DNA from: JANYCG01 sp031431035
GTDB lineage: Bacteria; Pseudomonadota; Gammaproteobacteria; Burkholderiales; Burkholderiaceae_C
Direction: 5' to 3'
Length of the DNA: 23,690 bases
NCBI GenBank assembly: GCA_031431035.1
Contig: JANPCR010000016.1
Span: forward strand, 1 to 23,690
Positions 15,201 to 22,016 of the stretch are shown here, one piece after another; the stretch's first letter is position 1, and every line of letters begins with the position of its first letter. The notes beneath the pieces are model-generated. The model did no database searches. It was given only the letters and a program-made list of their open reading frames with translations, and was not told where the DNA came from. Both the position numbers and the translations under genes were made by a program.

Positions 15201-16562
15201 GGCCCGTCCGCCCGCTTGATTCAGGTCGAAGTCCACCGTTGCGCCGCGCACGCTGGGGCCGACAATTTTGACGGGCGACACCTCCAGGCCCACAACTCGG
15301 CCCTTCGCCTGGTACTTCAATGGGTCGTTGCTGGTTTGCCAGTTGGCCTTCAGAGTTTCAACCCGGCCTTTGGGAGCCCAGTCGGCCAGTGCCGCATGGG
15401 TGGCCTCGCCAAGGGGCAAGCGGTTGGCAATCTGGGACAGTGCCGCCAAGTCAAGGCTATCGGCGGTCAATTCGCCACGGCCCGGGCCGGTGGCCACGCC
15501 ATCCAGGTGCGGGCCTGTGTAATTGATCAAAAAGTTGCCGCCTGGCCAGGTCAGGCCATCTTGGGTATCAAATTGTAGGCCTTGGGTCGAGAACTCAAAC
15601 CCGTCGGTCAGAAATCGCCCGCCCAGCCGCCCAGCCACGGTCTTTAAAGTCAAGGGCTGCAACTTGTTGCCCAGGGTGGTGTTCACGTCGCTCATGCTGA
15701 CGTCGGCCGTCGCGCCCTTGACATTCCCCTTGCTCACATCAACCCAGGTACGCAAACTTCCTTGGCCCTTGGCCACAGCAATGCCTAAGTCAACATACTG
15801 CGACAGGGTCGCCACATCGACCCGGTCAAACGAACCGTAAAGCTGCCCATCCCAATCGCGCCACTGGCCATTTCGCAACTTCAGCAAAGGTTGCTTAAAA
15901 ATGGCCATGGTGCTGACCCGGTCACCCATGGCGCTGGGCAGCGACGCGTCAATGCGCAGCGCGTGCCTGCGGTAGCTGTTGCGCACCACCAAATCAACCT
16001 GCGTCAGATCAAGCTGGGGCACCCTGCGCATGTCGTCAGACCAATGCAACGTGCCATTGCGAATCACGAACTCGGACTGCGAAAAAAACCAATCTGCAGC
16101 GGACCCGTCGCCTTTGTCATTGGTTGAGAAATCAAGCCCTGCAACCGTCAATTTGCCGTCGGCTGCGCGGTGAACGGTCAGCTCGGGCTGGTCGATGGTG
16201 AGTTGGTCAAAGCCAAACCCCAGCAAAGACTTGGGTGACAGCGCGACCATGACACGGGGCAAATACAAAGCCGCCTGACCTTTGACATCCAAAAGCCTGA
16301 CGTCTTTGAGTTCAAAGGAGGGAATAAAGCCCAAGGACTCGGCCCTGATGCCACCGATGCTGACAGGCACACCCAGCGCCTTGGAAGCCCTGGTTTCAAG
16401 CTGCGGGCGAAAATCGCCAATTCGCGGCACAATGAGCCAATGCACGGTGCCCCACACCGCGCCAAACAACAACCAAGCCGCCAAAGCCAGCCACAACGCC
16501 CACTTGGACAGAGCAACACAGGCTTTGAGCAAGCGTGAAGAAGAGGGCGGCAAAGCGTTCAT
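12267..16562 (-). CDS. yhdP: YhdP-family AsmA-like envelope protein
   Basis: This is a very large protein (1431 residues from ATG 16562) of the TIGR02099/YhdP group. YhdP and its AsmA-like relatives are thought to bridge the inner and outer membranes and carry phospholipids. An N-terminal membrane anchor lies at about residues 17-43 (KWALWLALAAWLLFGAVW), followed by a long beta-rich periplasmic body typical of repeating-beta-groove proteins. The AsmA-like C-terminal region contains MKGVNAAVLMDGRADIAKE and VVPEINAGTASLIATVINPA. The frame is open for 74 codons upstream, but the membrane anchor and the gap to glnE favour the 16562 start; no clear Shine-Dalgarno precedes it. A segment rich in Ala/Pro/Ser/Gly (around the PVAPAGMAKSTPSSSAALG stretch) is an insertion or linker. 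It is divergent from glnE across 75 bp and coupled to the nitrilase gene downstream. Confidence 0.92.
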   Translation of the reverse strand: MNALPPSSSRLLKACVALSKWALWLALAAWLLFGAVWGTVHWLIVPRIGDFRPQLETRASKALGVPVSIGGIRAESLGFIPSFELKDVRLLDVKGQAALYLPRVMVALSPKSLLGFGFDQLTIDQPELTVHRAADGKLTVAGLDFSTNDKGDGSAADWFFSQSEFVIRNGTLHWSDDMRRVPQLDLTQVDLVVRNSYRRHALRIDASLPSAMGDRVSTMAIFKQPLLKLRNGQWRDWDGQLYGSFDRVDVATLSQYVDLGIAVAKGQGSLRTWVDVSKGNVKGATADVSMSDVNTTLGNKLQPLTLKTVAGRLGGRFLTDGFEFSTQGLQFDTQDGLTWPGGNFLINYTGPHLDGVATGPGRGELTADSLDLAALSQIANRLPLGEATHAALADWAPKGRVETLKANWQTSNDPLKYQAKGRVVGLEVSPVKIVGPSVRGATVDFDLNQAGGRATVVLKDGVIVLPGLFDDPLIAMTQLTTDAQWQIDADRIALQMPNLSFANADGQGDAQVKWQTNVPNAAKGIQRFPGSVDLQGTLSRLQGTQVHRYLPSLMLPRVRAYVKDSIKKGTATDVKFKVKGNIFDIPFANPKLGEFTIAAKFSDVNFDFAPRRLLSPGTLPWPELADMSGDFLIERSMLQVKGVTGKVIGAGGVLGAAWAVGSGDPLSLQITKAEGQIPDLLNQATVAVNLDGRGSLSQLVGLVNASPLGQLISEALVQTTATGVADVKMKLSLPIGALEKTAVQGSVAMVGNDIQISPTTPLISAAKGVIHFTERGFYLANTQGRMFGGDLALEGGSIPPVAPAGMAKSTPSSSAALGPVPATGSSREPPGIVLRARGTASAEAIRQTKGLGYVSRIAAQASGNAAYTATLALRGGYTEIQVSSDLVGVALNLPAPLGKAADAVLPLRFEASPVRDPAALAVGGVNVTQDVLKFDVGRLGSVTYLRDVSGADPKVLRGSIAVGLAPDESAPMPAQGVVANINMTRVDLDAWAAALTQSTGVKLTAQELAAATPNVSAPGVAPAAGAGNPALGYLPTTMAIRAGELTAGGRKLTNVVVGGSREGLTWRANLEAAELNGYAEYRQPAGAGSGRVFARLARLTLAQASAKDVESLLDDQPASIPALDIVVEELELRGKKLGRIEIEAINRGAGASLRDGGAREWRLAKFNVILPEAVFTATGNWAALNAQNQPAAGDAPRAGSERRRTVMNFKLDVQNAGELLARFGMKDVVRQGKGKLEGQVAWAGSPITPDYPSMAGAFTVNVESGQFLKADPGLAKLLGVLSLQSLPRRLALDFRDVFTEGFSFDFVRGDVTIDQGIASTNNLQMKGVNAAVLMDGRADIAKETQDIRVIVVPEINAGTASLIATVINPAIGLGTFLAQVLLRRPLIEASTQEFHIDGSWLDPQVTQVKRKSGAGTLGTVSGPSGQSEGSK

Positions 16563-16637
16563 TGAAGGTGGCGAGAGGTGACAAGAATTATGACCCGCAG
16601 GACAAGTCAAAGAATGAGCCATGAAACGAGCTGAACC
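16563..16637. promoter_or_regulatory. Divergent yhdP/glnE intergenic region
   Basis: The 75-bp spacer must hold promoters or leaders for two opposite genes, unless the promoters lie inside the coding sequences. On the minus strand TTGACT (16610-16605) and CATAAT (16592-16587) look like -35 and -10 hexamers, but are only 12 bp apart, too close for a normal sigma70 promoter. No convincing plus-strand promoter or Shine-Dalgarno for glnE was found. Confidence 0.25.
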
Positions 16638-19415
16638 ATGAGTTGCAAGGGTATTGCAGTTTTGAATCCGTCCGCATTGGCTGAGGTATCTGACAGCAAT
16701 GCGGGCGAAAGGTTCGGGACAACTTCGTCTTTCGCGGCTTATTCGCGCTATGCCCAGCGGATTCGACGCCGGTATGGCTCGCAATTGTCAATATTGACGC
16801 CGGGCTTGCCAGGTCGCGAGGCGATGGCTGCGCTTTACCAATCTTTACGGATTAGCAAGTTCGACGCCCCGTCGGCATTGCGCATCACACGGCAACTGGT
16901 GCTGGAGCGCTTGCTGACACTCGACTGCGATGCCGCTGCCAGCATGCAGCAGGTCACCGTTTGCATGACCTATTTGGCCGAATTCGCGTTGGATACCGCC
17001 TGCCGAGAGGCCCAAATCGTGTTGGATGCCGTCCACGGCACACCTTTGACTGCGAATGGCGCGCGGGCGCAGTTTTGGGTGATTGGCATGGGCAAACTGG
17101 GCGGACGCGAATTGAACGTGTCCAGCGACATTGACCTGGTTTATGTGTACGACGCCGACGGCGAGACCAGGGGCAACACCCAAGGCCACGCGCAAATTTC
17201 AAACCAGGAGTATTTTGGCAAGTGTGTGCGCGCCATATTCAGCCTGGTGGGCGACACCACAGAGCACGGCTTTGTGTTCAGGGTGGACCTGGCCCTGCGG
17301 CCCAATGGCAATTCGGGGCCCAGCGCGGTGTCGTTGGCAGCGCTTGAGGAGTATTTTCATGTACAAGGGCGCGAGTGGGAGCGCTTTGCTTGGCTCAAAA
17401 GCCGGGTGATTGCCCCCTTTGACGCGGTGCGGTTTGGCTCGGCCCATGAGCTGCGCCGGGTGGTGCTGCCCTTTGTATTTCGCCGTTACCTGGATTACAA
17501 CGTCTTTGACGCGCTGCGGGTGCTGCACCGCCAGATTCGCGACCACGCTGCACAGCGCAGCGCGGGCCGCCCCGAGCGCACGAATGACGTGAAGCTGTCG
17601 CGCGGCGGCATTCGAGAGATCGAATTCACCGTTCAATTGCTGCAAGTGGTGCGCGGTGGGCAGTTTCCTGAATTGCGCACGCGGGCCACGCTGGCCGCGC
17701 TGCCGCGCCTGGCCAAAGCCGGGCTGATGACCGAACCCACGGCCCAGGCGCTGGCCGAGGCCTATGTTTTTTTGCGCGCGGTGGAGCACCGCATTCAGTA
17801 CCTCGACGATCAGCAAACCCATGTGTTGCCGACGCAGGACGATGATTTGAACTGGATCGCGCAAACTTTGGACTACCCCAGCGCTGGTGCATTTTTGGGC
17901 CAACTTGACACCCACCGCGAGCGCGTGGCGCAAGAATTTGACACCCTGCTGGGCGGCGGGCAGGCACAGTGCAAGGGCGGCGGCTGCGGGTCTGCCAGCC
18001 AGGAAACACCTGATTTTGAGGCGCTGCTAGTTCAGTTGCCGCCCTTGTTTCGCGAACGCGTAGAGGCCTGGCGCAACCACCCGCGCGTGCTGGCCCTGCG
18101 CGATGACTCCCGCATTCGATTGGTCAAGCTGGTGGCACGCACGGGGCAATGGCTTGTCCAGGGCCGTGTCAGCATCGAGTCGGCCGTGCGCATGGCTGAT
18201 TGGGTTGAGCCGCTACTGCGCCGTGAAAGCTATTTGGCGCTGCTGCTGGAGCGCCCTACCGTGCACGAGCGCCTGCTGCGCCTTTTGGGCTCTGCCCGCT
18301 GGCCTGCCCGCTACCTGATGAAGCACCCCGGCGTGATTGACGAGCTGGCGAGTGATAACTTTTTGAGCGAGCGCTTCGTTCCGGCAGATTTTGAGCAAGA
18401 CCTGGAGCGCCGCCGCGTGTCGCTGCAAATCACCGGCGAAGATGGAGATGAAGCCTTGCTGGATCTGCTGCGCCGCGCCCACCACGGCGAGGTGTTTCGC
18501 ACGCTGGCACGCGACATCGAAGGCAAATTGAGCGTGGAACACGTGGCCGACGATTTGAGTGCGCTGGCCGAATCGGTGCTGCGCATCAGCACCCGCTGGG
18601 TTTGGTCGAGGCTTAAAACCCGCCACCGCGATGAGCCGCAACTGGCCATCATTGCCTACGGCAAACTGGGTGGCAAAGAACTGGGCTACGGCAGCGACCT
18701 GGACATTGTCTTTGTCTACCAAGACGATGATGAGCGCGCAGGCGAAATCTACGCCACGCTGGTGCGCAAACTGATCAACTGGCTGACCGTCAAAACCGGC
18801 GAAGGCGACCTTTACGAAATTGACACGGCACTGCGCCCCAACGGCAACTCCGGCATGCTGGTCACCAGCTTTGACGCCTTTGCTAACTACCAGGAGCAGC
18901 GTGGCAGCAACACCGCCTGGACCTGGGAGCACCAAGCCATGACCCGCGCCCGCTGCGTGCTGGGCGACGACGCTTTGAAACGGCGGTTTGACGCGATTCG
19001 CCAAAACGTGATTGCCGCGCGAAGGGACGCTCCAGCACTTTGCAGCGAAATTGTGGCCATGCGCCATAAAGTGCGCGCTGCCTACGTGACGAAAGGCGGC
19101 ATGTTTGACGTTAAACACAGCCCCGGCGGCATGGTGGACGTGGAATTTGCCGTGCAATACCTGGTGTTGTCGCAAGCCTGCGACCACCCCGAGCTGACGG
19201 CCAACGTTGGCAACATCGCCCTGCTGCTGCTGGCGCAAAACTGTGGCTTGCTGCCGGGCCAAGTGGGCCAAAACGCTGCAGACGCCTACCGCGAACTGCG
19301 CCGCGTGCAGCACCGGGCGCGCCTGAATGAGGAACCCACCCAAGTGGCCCCGCCCGAGCTGCAAACCGAGCGCGATGCCGTCCTGGCGCTTTGGGCAGTG
19401 GTTTTTGACCTCTAA
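16638..19415 (+). CDS. glnE: Glutamine synthetase adenylyltransferase/adenylyl-removing enzyme
   Basis: GlnE adenylylates and de-adenylylates glutamine synthetase in response to PII protein and glutamine, setting nitrogen assimilation. The 925 residues match the family length. Two nucleotidyltransferase domains are visible. The N-terminal (adenylyl-removing) one has GMGKLGGRELNVSSDIDLVY (D164, D166) and the paired PNGNSGPSAVSL. The C-terminal (adenylyl-transferring) one has AYGKLGGKELGYGSDLDIVF (D687, D689) and PNGNSGMLVTS. Each is followed by its helical GlnE-type segment (for example LSRGGIREIEFTVQLLQ and HSPGGMVDVEFAVQYLV). The start at 16638 gives MSCKGIAVL; no strong Shine-Dalgarno is present, so a slightly different start is possible. 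A 34-bp perfect palindrome begins 2 bp after its stop. No glnA or glnB is in the window. Confidence 0.96.
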   Translation: MSCKGIAVLNPSALAEVSDSNAGERFGTTSSFAAYSRYAQRIRRRYGSQLSILTPGLPGREAMAALYQSLRISKFDAPSALRITRQLVLERLLTLDCDAAASMQQVTVCMTYLAEFALDTACREAQIVLDAVHGTPLTANGARAQFWVIGMGKLGGRELNVSSDIDLVYVYDADGETRGNTQGHAQISNQEYFGKCVRAIFSLVGDTTEHGFVFRVDLALRPNGNSGPSAVSLAALEEYFHVQGREWERFAWLKSRVIAPFDAVRFGSAHELRRVVLPFVFRRYLDYNVFDALRVLHRQIRDHAAQRSAGRPERTNDVKLSRGGIREIEFTVQLLQVVRGGQFPELRTRATLAALPRLAKAGLMTEPTAQALAEAYVFLRAVEHRIQYLDDQQTHVLPTQDDDLNWIAQTLDYPSAGAFLGQLDTHRERVAQEFDTLLGGGQAQCKGGGCGSASQETPDFEALLVQLPPLFRERVEAWRNHPRVLALRDDSRIRLVKLVARTGQWLVQGRVSIESAVRMADWVEPLLRRESYLALLLERPTVHERLLRLLGSARWPARYLMKHPGVIDELASDNFLSERFVPADFEQDLERRRVSLQITGEDGDEALLDLLRRAHHGEVFRTLARDIEGKLSVEHVADDLSALAESVLRISTRWVWSRLKTRHRDEPQLAIIAYGKLGGKELGYGSDLDIVFVYQDDDERAGEIYATLVRKLINWLTVKTGEGDLYEIDTALRPNGNSGMLVTSFDAFANYQEQRGSNTAWTWEHQAMTRARCVLGDDALKRRFDAIRQNVIAARRDAPALCSEIVAMRHKVRAAYVTKGGMFDVKHSPGGMVDVEFAVQYLVLSQACDHPELTANVGNIALLLLAQNCGLLPGQVGQNAADAYRELRRVQHRARLNEEPTQVAPPELQTERDAVLALWAVVFDL

Positions 19416-19416
19416 A

Positions 19417-19450
19417 TGACAAAAAAGAACCTGCAGGTTCTTTTTTGTCA
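19417..19450 (+). terminator. 34-bp perfect palindrome terminating glnE (within repeat copy B)
   Basis: A perfect 34-bp palindrome centred at 19433/19434 (core AGAACCTGCAGGTTCT, outer ends TGAC and GTCA) begins 2 bp after the glnE stop. Its RNA would be a 15-bp stem with a TGCA loop and a run of six U in the right arm, so it should terminate in both directions. Confidence 0.75.
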
Positions 19451-19536
19451 AAATCGACTCAAAAAGGCCAAAATATGAACGAAATAGGCCTCTAGCTCTC
19501 GAATGTATTCAATAGTTTGCTATATAAATAATAGCA
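19417..19536 (+). repeat. 120-bp intergenic repeat, copy B (between glnE and the TetR gene)
   Basis: This copy runs from the glnE terminator palindrome, through a middle part (19451-19487), to the conserved 49-bp block at 19488-19536 that ends in GCTATATAAATAATAGC. It matches copy A (7127-7008, minus strand) with no gaps. The distance from palindrome centre to the 49-bp block is 54.5 bp in both. In the block, GAATGTATTC and GCTAT-N7-ATAGC are small hairpin-forming motifs. In both copies the module lies between the end of one gene and the start of the next in the same direction. It could be a transferable terminator-plus-leader spacer, a repeat of REP-like type, or the source of a small RNA. 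Confidence 0.85.
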
Positions 19537-19568
19537 AATTGAACCTGCGATTCGAGGGTCTTTCAACG

Positions 19569-19588
19569 TAAATCAAACGATTGATTTA
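19569..19588. promoter_or_regulatory. Candidate operator of the TetR-type regulator
   Basis: TAAATCAA (19569-19576) and TTGATTTA (19581-19588) form a perfect 8-bp inverted repeat around a 4-nt spacer, 20 bp upstream of the regulator's ATG. It lies just upstream of TACAAT (19596-19601), a good -10 hexamer, so a bound dimer would block RNA polymerase. Size and place fit an autoregulatory TetR-family operator. A shorter similar palindrome, TCAATCATTGA (20368-20378), lies just after the regulator gene. Confidence 0.55.
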
Positions 19589-19608
19589 ACTAGTCTACAA
19601 TTTGGGCG

Positions 19609-20352
19609 ATGAAACCGTTCAAGTCAGTCGTCGGCTCTGGCAGCCCACCGCCACCGCTCCCCAAAACGCAGGTTTTAGCCACAGCTGCCTTGCCCAAAGC
19701 CTTGCGCAGCGACGGCGCAGAGGCCCGCAGCCGCTTGCTGAACTCGGCGTTGAACCTGTTTGCCAAAAACGGATTCTCTAAAACCTCGACCCGCGAAATC
19801 GCCACGGCAGCGGGCGTCAATATTGCGTCCATCAGCTACTACTTTGGCGACAAAGCGGGGCTGTACCACGCGGTATTCACCGAGCCACTGGGCTGCCCCA
19901 GCGACGACATTCCCCTGTACGACCAACCCCATTTCAGCTTGCGCGAGTCGCTGGACGGATTTTTCAAGAGCTTTTTGGAGCCGCTTAAACAAGGCGAGCT
20001 GGTGCAGCAGTGCATGCGCCTGCACTACCGCGAAATGCTTGAACCCACAGGACTTTGGGCCAAAGAGCTGGAGCACGGCATCATGCCCGCCCACATGGCA
20101 CTGGCCAACACCTTGCAGCGCCACATGGGGTTGAACGCGCTCGATGACGAATTGCACCGTTTGACTTACGCCGTGACGGCGCTGGCCCTGCATTTGTTCA
20201 TTTGCGACGAAGTGATCGTGGCACTGACCCCGCAACTACGCAACTCGCCAGAGGCGGTTGACCAAAGCGCTCAGCGCTTGGCTGACTTTGCACAGGCCAT
20301 GGTGATCGGTGACATCGCGCGCCGTGCCAGCCTGAAGGCGGCCACCGTTTGA
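19609..20352 (+). CDS. TetR/AcrR-family transcriptional regulator (CecR-like)
   Basis: This is a 247-residue repressor-type regulator. After a Pro-rich N-terminal extension of about 35 residues comes the TetR DNA-binding domain (LLNSALNLFAKNGFSKTST, then REIATAAGVNIASISYYFGD, helix-turn-helix at about 58-80). The C-terminal ligand domain contains LHYREMLEPTGLWAKELEHG, a pattern I associate with the CecR/DUF1956 branch; E. coli CecR controls an efflux system. The inverted repeat upstream suggests self-regulation, and the three efflux genes follow directly (78 bp to the first), so its target is almost surely this pump. With the -10-like TACAAT ending 7 bp before the ATG and no Shine-Dalgarno, the mRNA may be leaderless, or translation may start further downstream. 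The inducing ligand is unknown. Confidence 0.9.
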   Translation: MKPFKSVVGSGSPPPPLPKTQVLATAALPKALRSDGAEARSRLLNSALNLFAKNGFSKTSTREIATAAGVNIASISYYFGDKAGLYHAVFTEPLGCPSDDIPLYDQPHFSLRESLDGFFKSFLEPLKQGELVQQCMRLHYREMLEPTGLWAKELEHGIMPAHMALANTLQRHMGLNALDDELHRLTYAVTALALHLFICDEVIVALTPQLRNSPEAVDQSAQRLADFAQAMVIGDIARRASLKAATV

Positions 20353-20430
20353 CCTGCGCCGCCTCAGTCAATCATTGATCCAACTGCATCCATTGACCCA
20401 ATCGACCGCCCCAATTTTCAGCCCATCACC

Positions 20431-21954
20431 ATGACCCATCGACTTTCCCATTCCATGCGCCCCTTGGCCCCCAAAGCTCAGGCATTGCCGCCCCGTGCCG
20501 TCCTGCCGTTGGCTGCCTTGCTGCTGTCGGCCTGCGCTGGCCTGAGCCCTGCAACCGGTCAGCCAGACCTGGAGCCAAAAACGCGCTTGGCGGCCGTGGC
20601 CGCACCGCAGTGGCTTGCCCCCGTGCCGCACAACGCGCTAACCACCGACTTGCGCAATTGGTGGTCTACCTTGGACGACCCGGTGTTGGTCGACCTGATC
20701 AGCGCCGCGCAAACCGCCAGCCCCACGCTAGCCAGCGCCCGCTCGCGCATCGAGCAGGCGCGCGGCACCCAAACCATCAGCCGAGCGGCACTGCAACCCA
20801 CTCTGGACGCCAGTCTGGGGGCCAGCCGAGGCGTGACACAGCCAAATTCACCTGCCGCCAACACCCTGCAAGGTGCGGTGGTGGCGGGCTGGGAGATTGA
20901 CCTTTTCGGCGCCAATCGCCAAGCCACCAATGCCGCGTCAGAGCGCCTTGAAAGCGCCAACGCCCAGTGGCACGACGCCCGGGTGTCAGTCGCCGCCGAA
21001 GTCGCCACCCTGTACGTTGACCTTCGCGCCTGCGAACTGCAACTGGCACTGGGCAGCAGCGATGCCGCGTCCCGCGCCGAAACGGCTCGCCTATCGGCTT
21101 TGAGCACCAAGGCCGGTTTTACCGCCCCCGCCATCGACGCCTTGGCCCGCGCCAGCGCCGCAGAAGCCGTGAACCGTTCCGACCAGCAGCGCGCCCAATG
21201 CGCCGTGGGTGTGAAGGGCATGGTGGCGCTGACCGACCTGGCCGAACCTGCTTTGCGTCAAAAATTGGCTGCGCCCGTCAGCCCCAACGCCTACAAAACC
21301 ACCTTTGCAATTGCCGCCGTGCCTGCGCAGGCTTTGGCCCAGCGCCCCGACTTGGCAAGCGCCCAGCGCGACCTGGCCGCTGCCAGTTTTGACATTGGCA
21401 CGAGCGAAGCGCAACGTTACCCGCGCTTGAGCTTGAGCGGCTCGATTGGCGCTTTGAGCGTCGCCTCAGGCGGCGTCAGCAGCGACTTGACCACCTGGTC
21501 CATTGGGCCGCTGGCCTTGTCGATGCCGCTTTGGGACAGTGGCAAACGCGCTGCCAACCTGGCGTCCGCCAAAGCCCGCTATGCCGAATCAGAGGCACTG
21601 TACCGCGCCCGCATGCGCCAAGCCGTGCGCGAAGTCGAGGTGGCCTTGGTTAATCTGCAAAGCGCCGACGTTCGCAAAACCAACACGCAAGTGGCCGCAG
21701 CCGGCTACCGCGCGTCGTTCCAGGGGACGCAAGCCCGCTTCAAGGCGGGGCTGGCCGGACTGCCAGAGCTTGAAGAGTCGCGGCGTACCGCTTTGAATGC
21801 CGACACCGCACTCTTATTTCTAGAGCGCGACCGCATGCTGGCCTGGATATCGCTCTACCGCTCTGTGGGCGGCGGCTGGACACTGACCGACACAGTGCCC
21901 GAGGTTTTGGCAGCTGAAGCCACAAAAACCGTCACGACATCCAGCAAGCCTTAG
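20431..21954 (+). CDS. RND efflux outer-membrane factor, NodT/TolC family lipoprotein
   Basis: This is the outer-membrane channel of a tripartite pump, 507 residues. The N-terminus has a signal peptide with lipobox LLLSAC (lipidated cysteine at about residue 35), so the mature protein is lipid-anchored and forms a trimeric barrel with a periplasmic alpha-tunnel. Family patterns include WWSTLDDPVLVDLISAAQ near the N-terminus, WEIDLFG, a duplicated helical layout, and QRPDLASAQRDLAAASFD in the second half. A second ATG eight codons downstream would give a shorter signal peptide and may be the true start; neither has a good Shine-Dalgarno. It lies first of the three pump genes, after the TetR gene, 62 bp before the fusion protein gene. 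Confidence 0.93.
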   Translation: MTHRLSHSMRPLAPKAQALPPRAVLPLAALLLSACAGLSPATGQPDLEPKTRLAAVAAPQWLAPVPHNALTTDLRNWWSTLDDPVLVDLISAAQTASPTLASARSRIEQARGTQTISRAALQPTLDASLGASRGVTQPNSPAANTLQGAVVAGWEIDLFGANRQATNAASERLESANAQWHDARVSVAAEVATLYVDLRACELQLALGSSDAASRAETARLSALSTKAGFTAPAIDALARASAAEAVNRSDQQRAQCAVGVKGMVALTDLAEPALRQKLAAPVSPNAYKTTFAIAAVPAQALAQRPDLASAQRDLAAASFDIGTSEAQRYPRLSLSGSIGALSVASGGVSSDLTTWSIGPLALSMPLWDSGKRAANLASAKARYAESEALYRARMRQAVREVEVALVNLQSADVRKTNTQVAAAGYRASFQGTQARFKAGLAGLPELEESRRTALNADTALLFLERDRMLAWISLYRSVGGGWTLTDTVPEVLAAEATKTVTTSSKP

Positions 21955-22016
21955 CCCCCATTTCGACTTTCTCGAACCCTTCTTTCATTCCCCAGTTTTG
22001 ACCCCAGGACATTCAC

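Noticed and set aside
16587..16605. sigma70 promoter for yhdP (TTGACT / CATAAT, minus strand)
   Set aside because: The hexamers look right, but the 12-bp spacing is too short for a functional promoter of this class.
18213..19451. Long minus-strand open frame (412 codons) opposite glnE
   Set aside because: Antisense shadow of glnE; its start lies beyond the palindromic terminator and the protein has no family features.
20368..20378. Second TetR operator (TCAATCATTGA) ahead of the outer-membrane factor gene
   Set aside because: Arms are only 5 bp and lack the TAAATCAA half-site; it may be chance in a 78-bp spacer, so it is not listed as a separate site.
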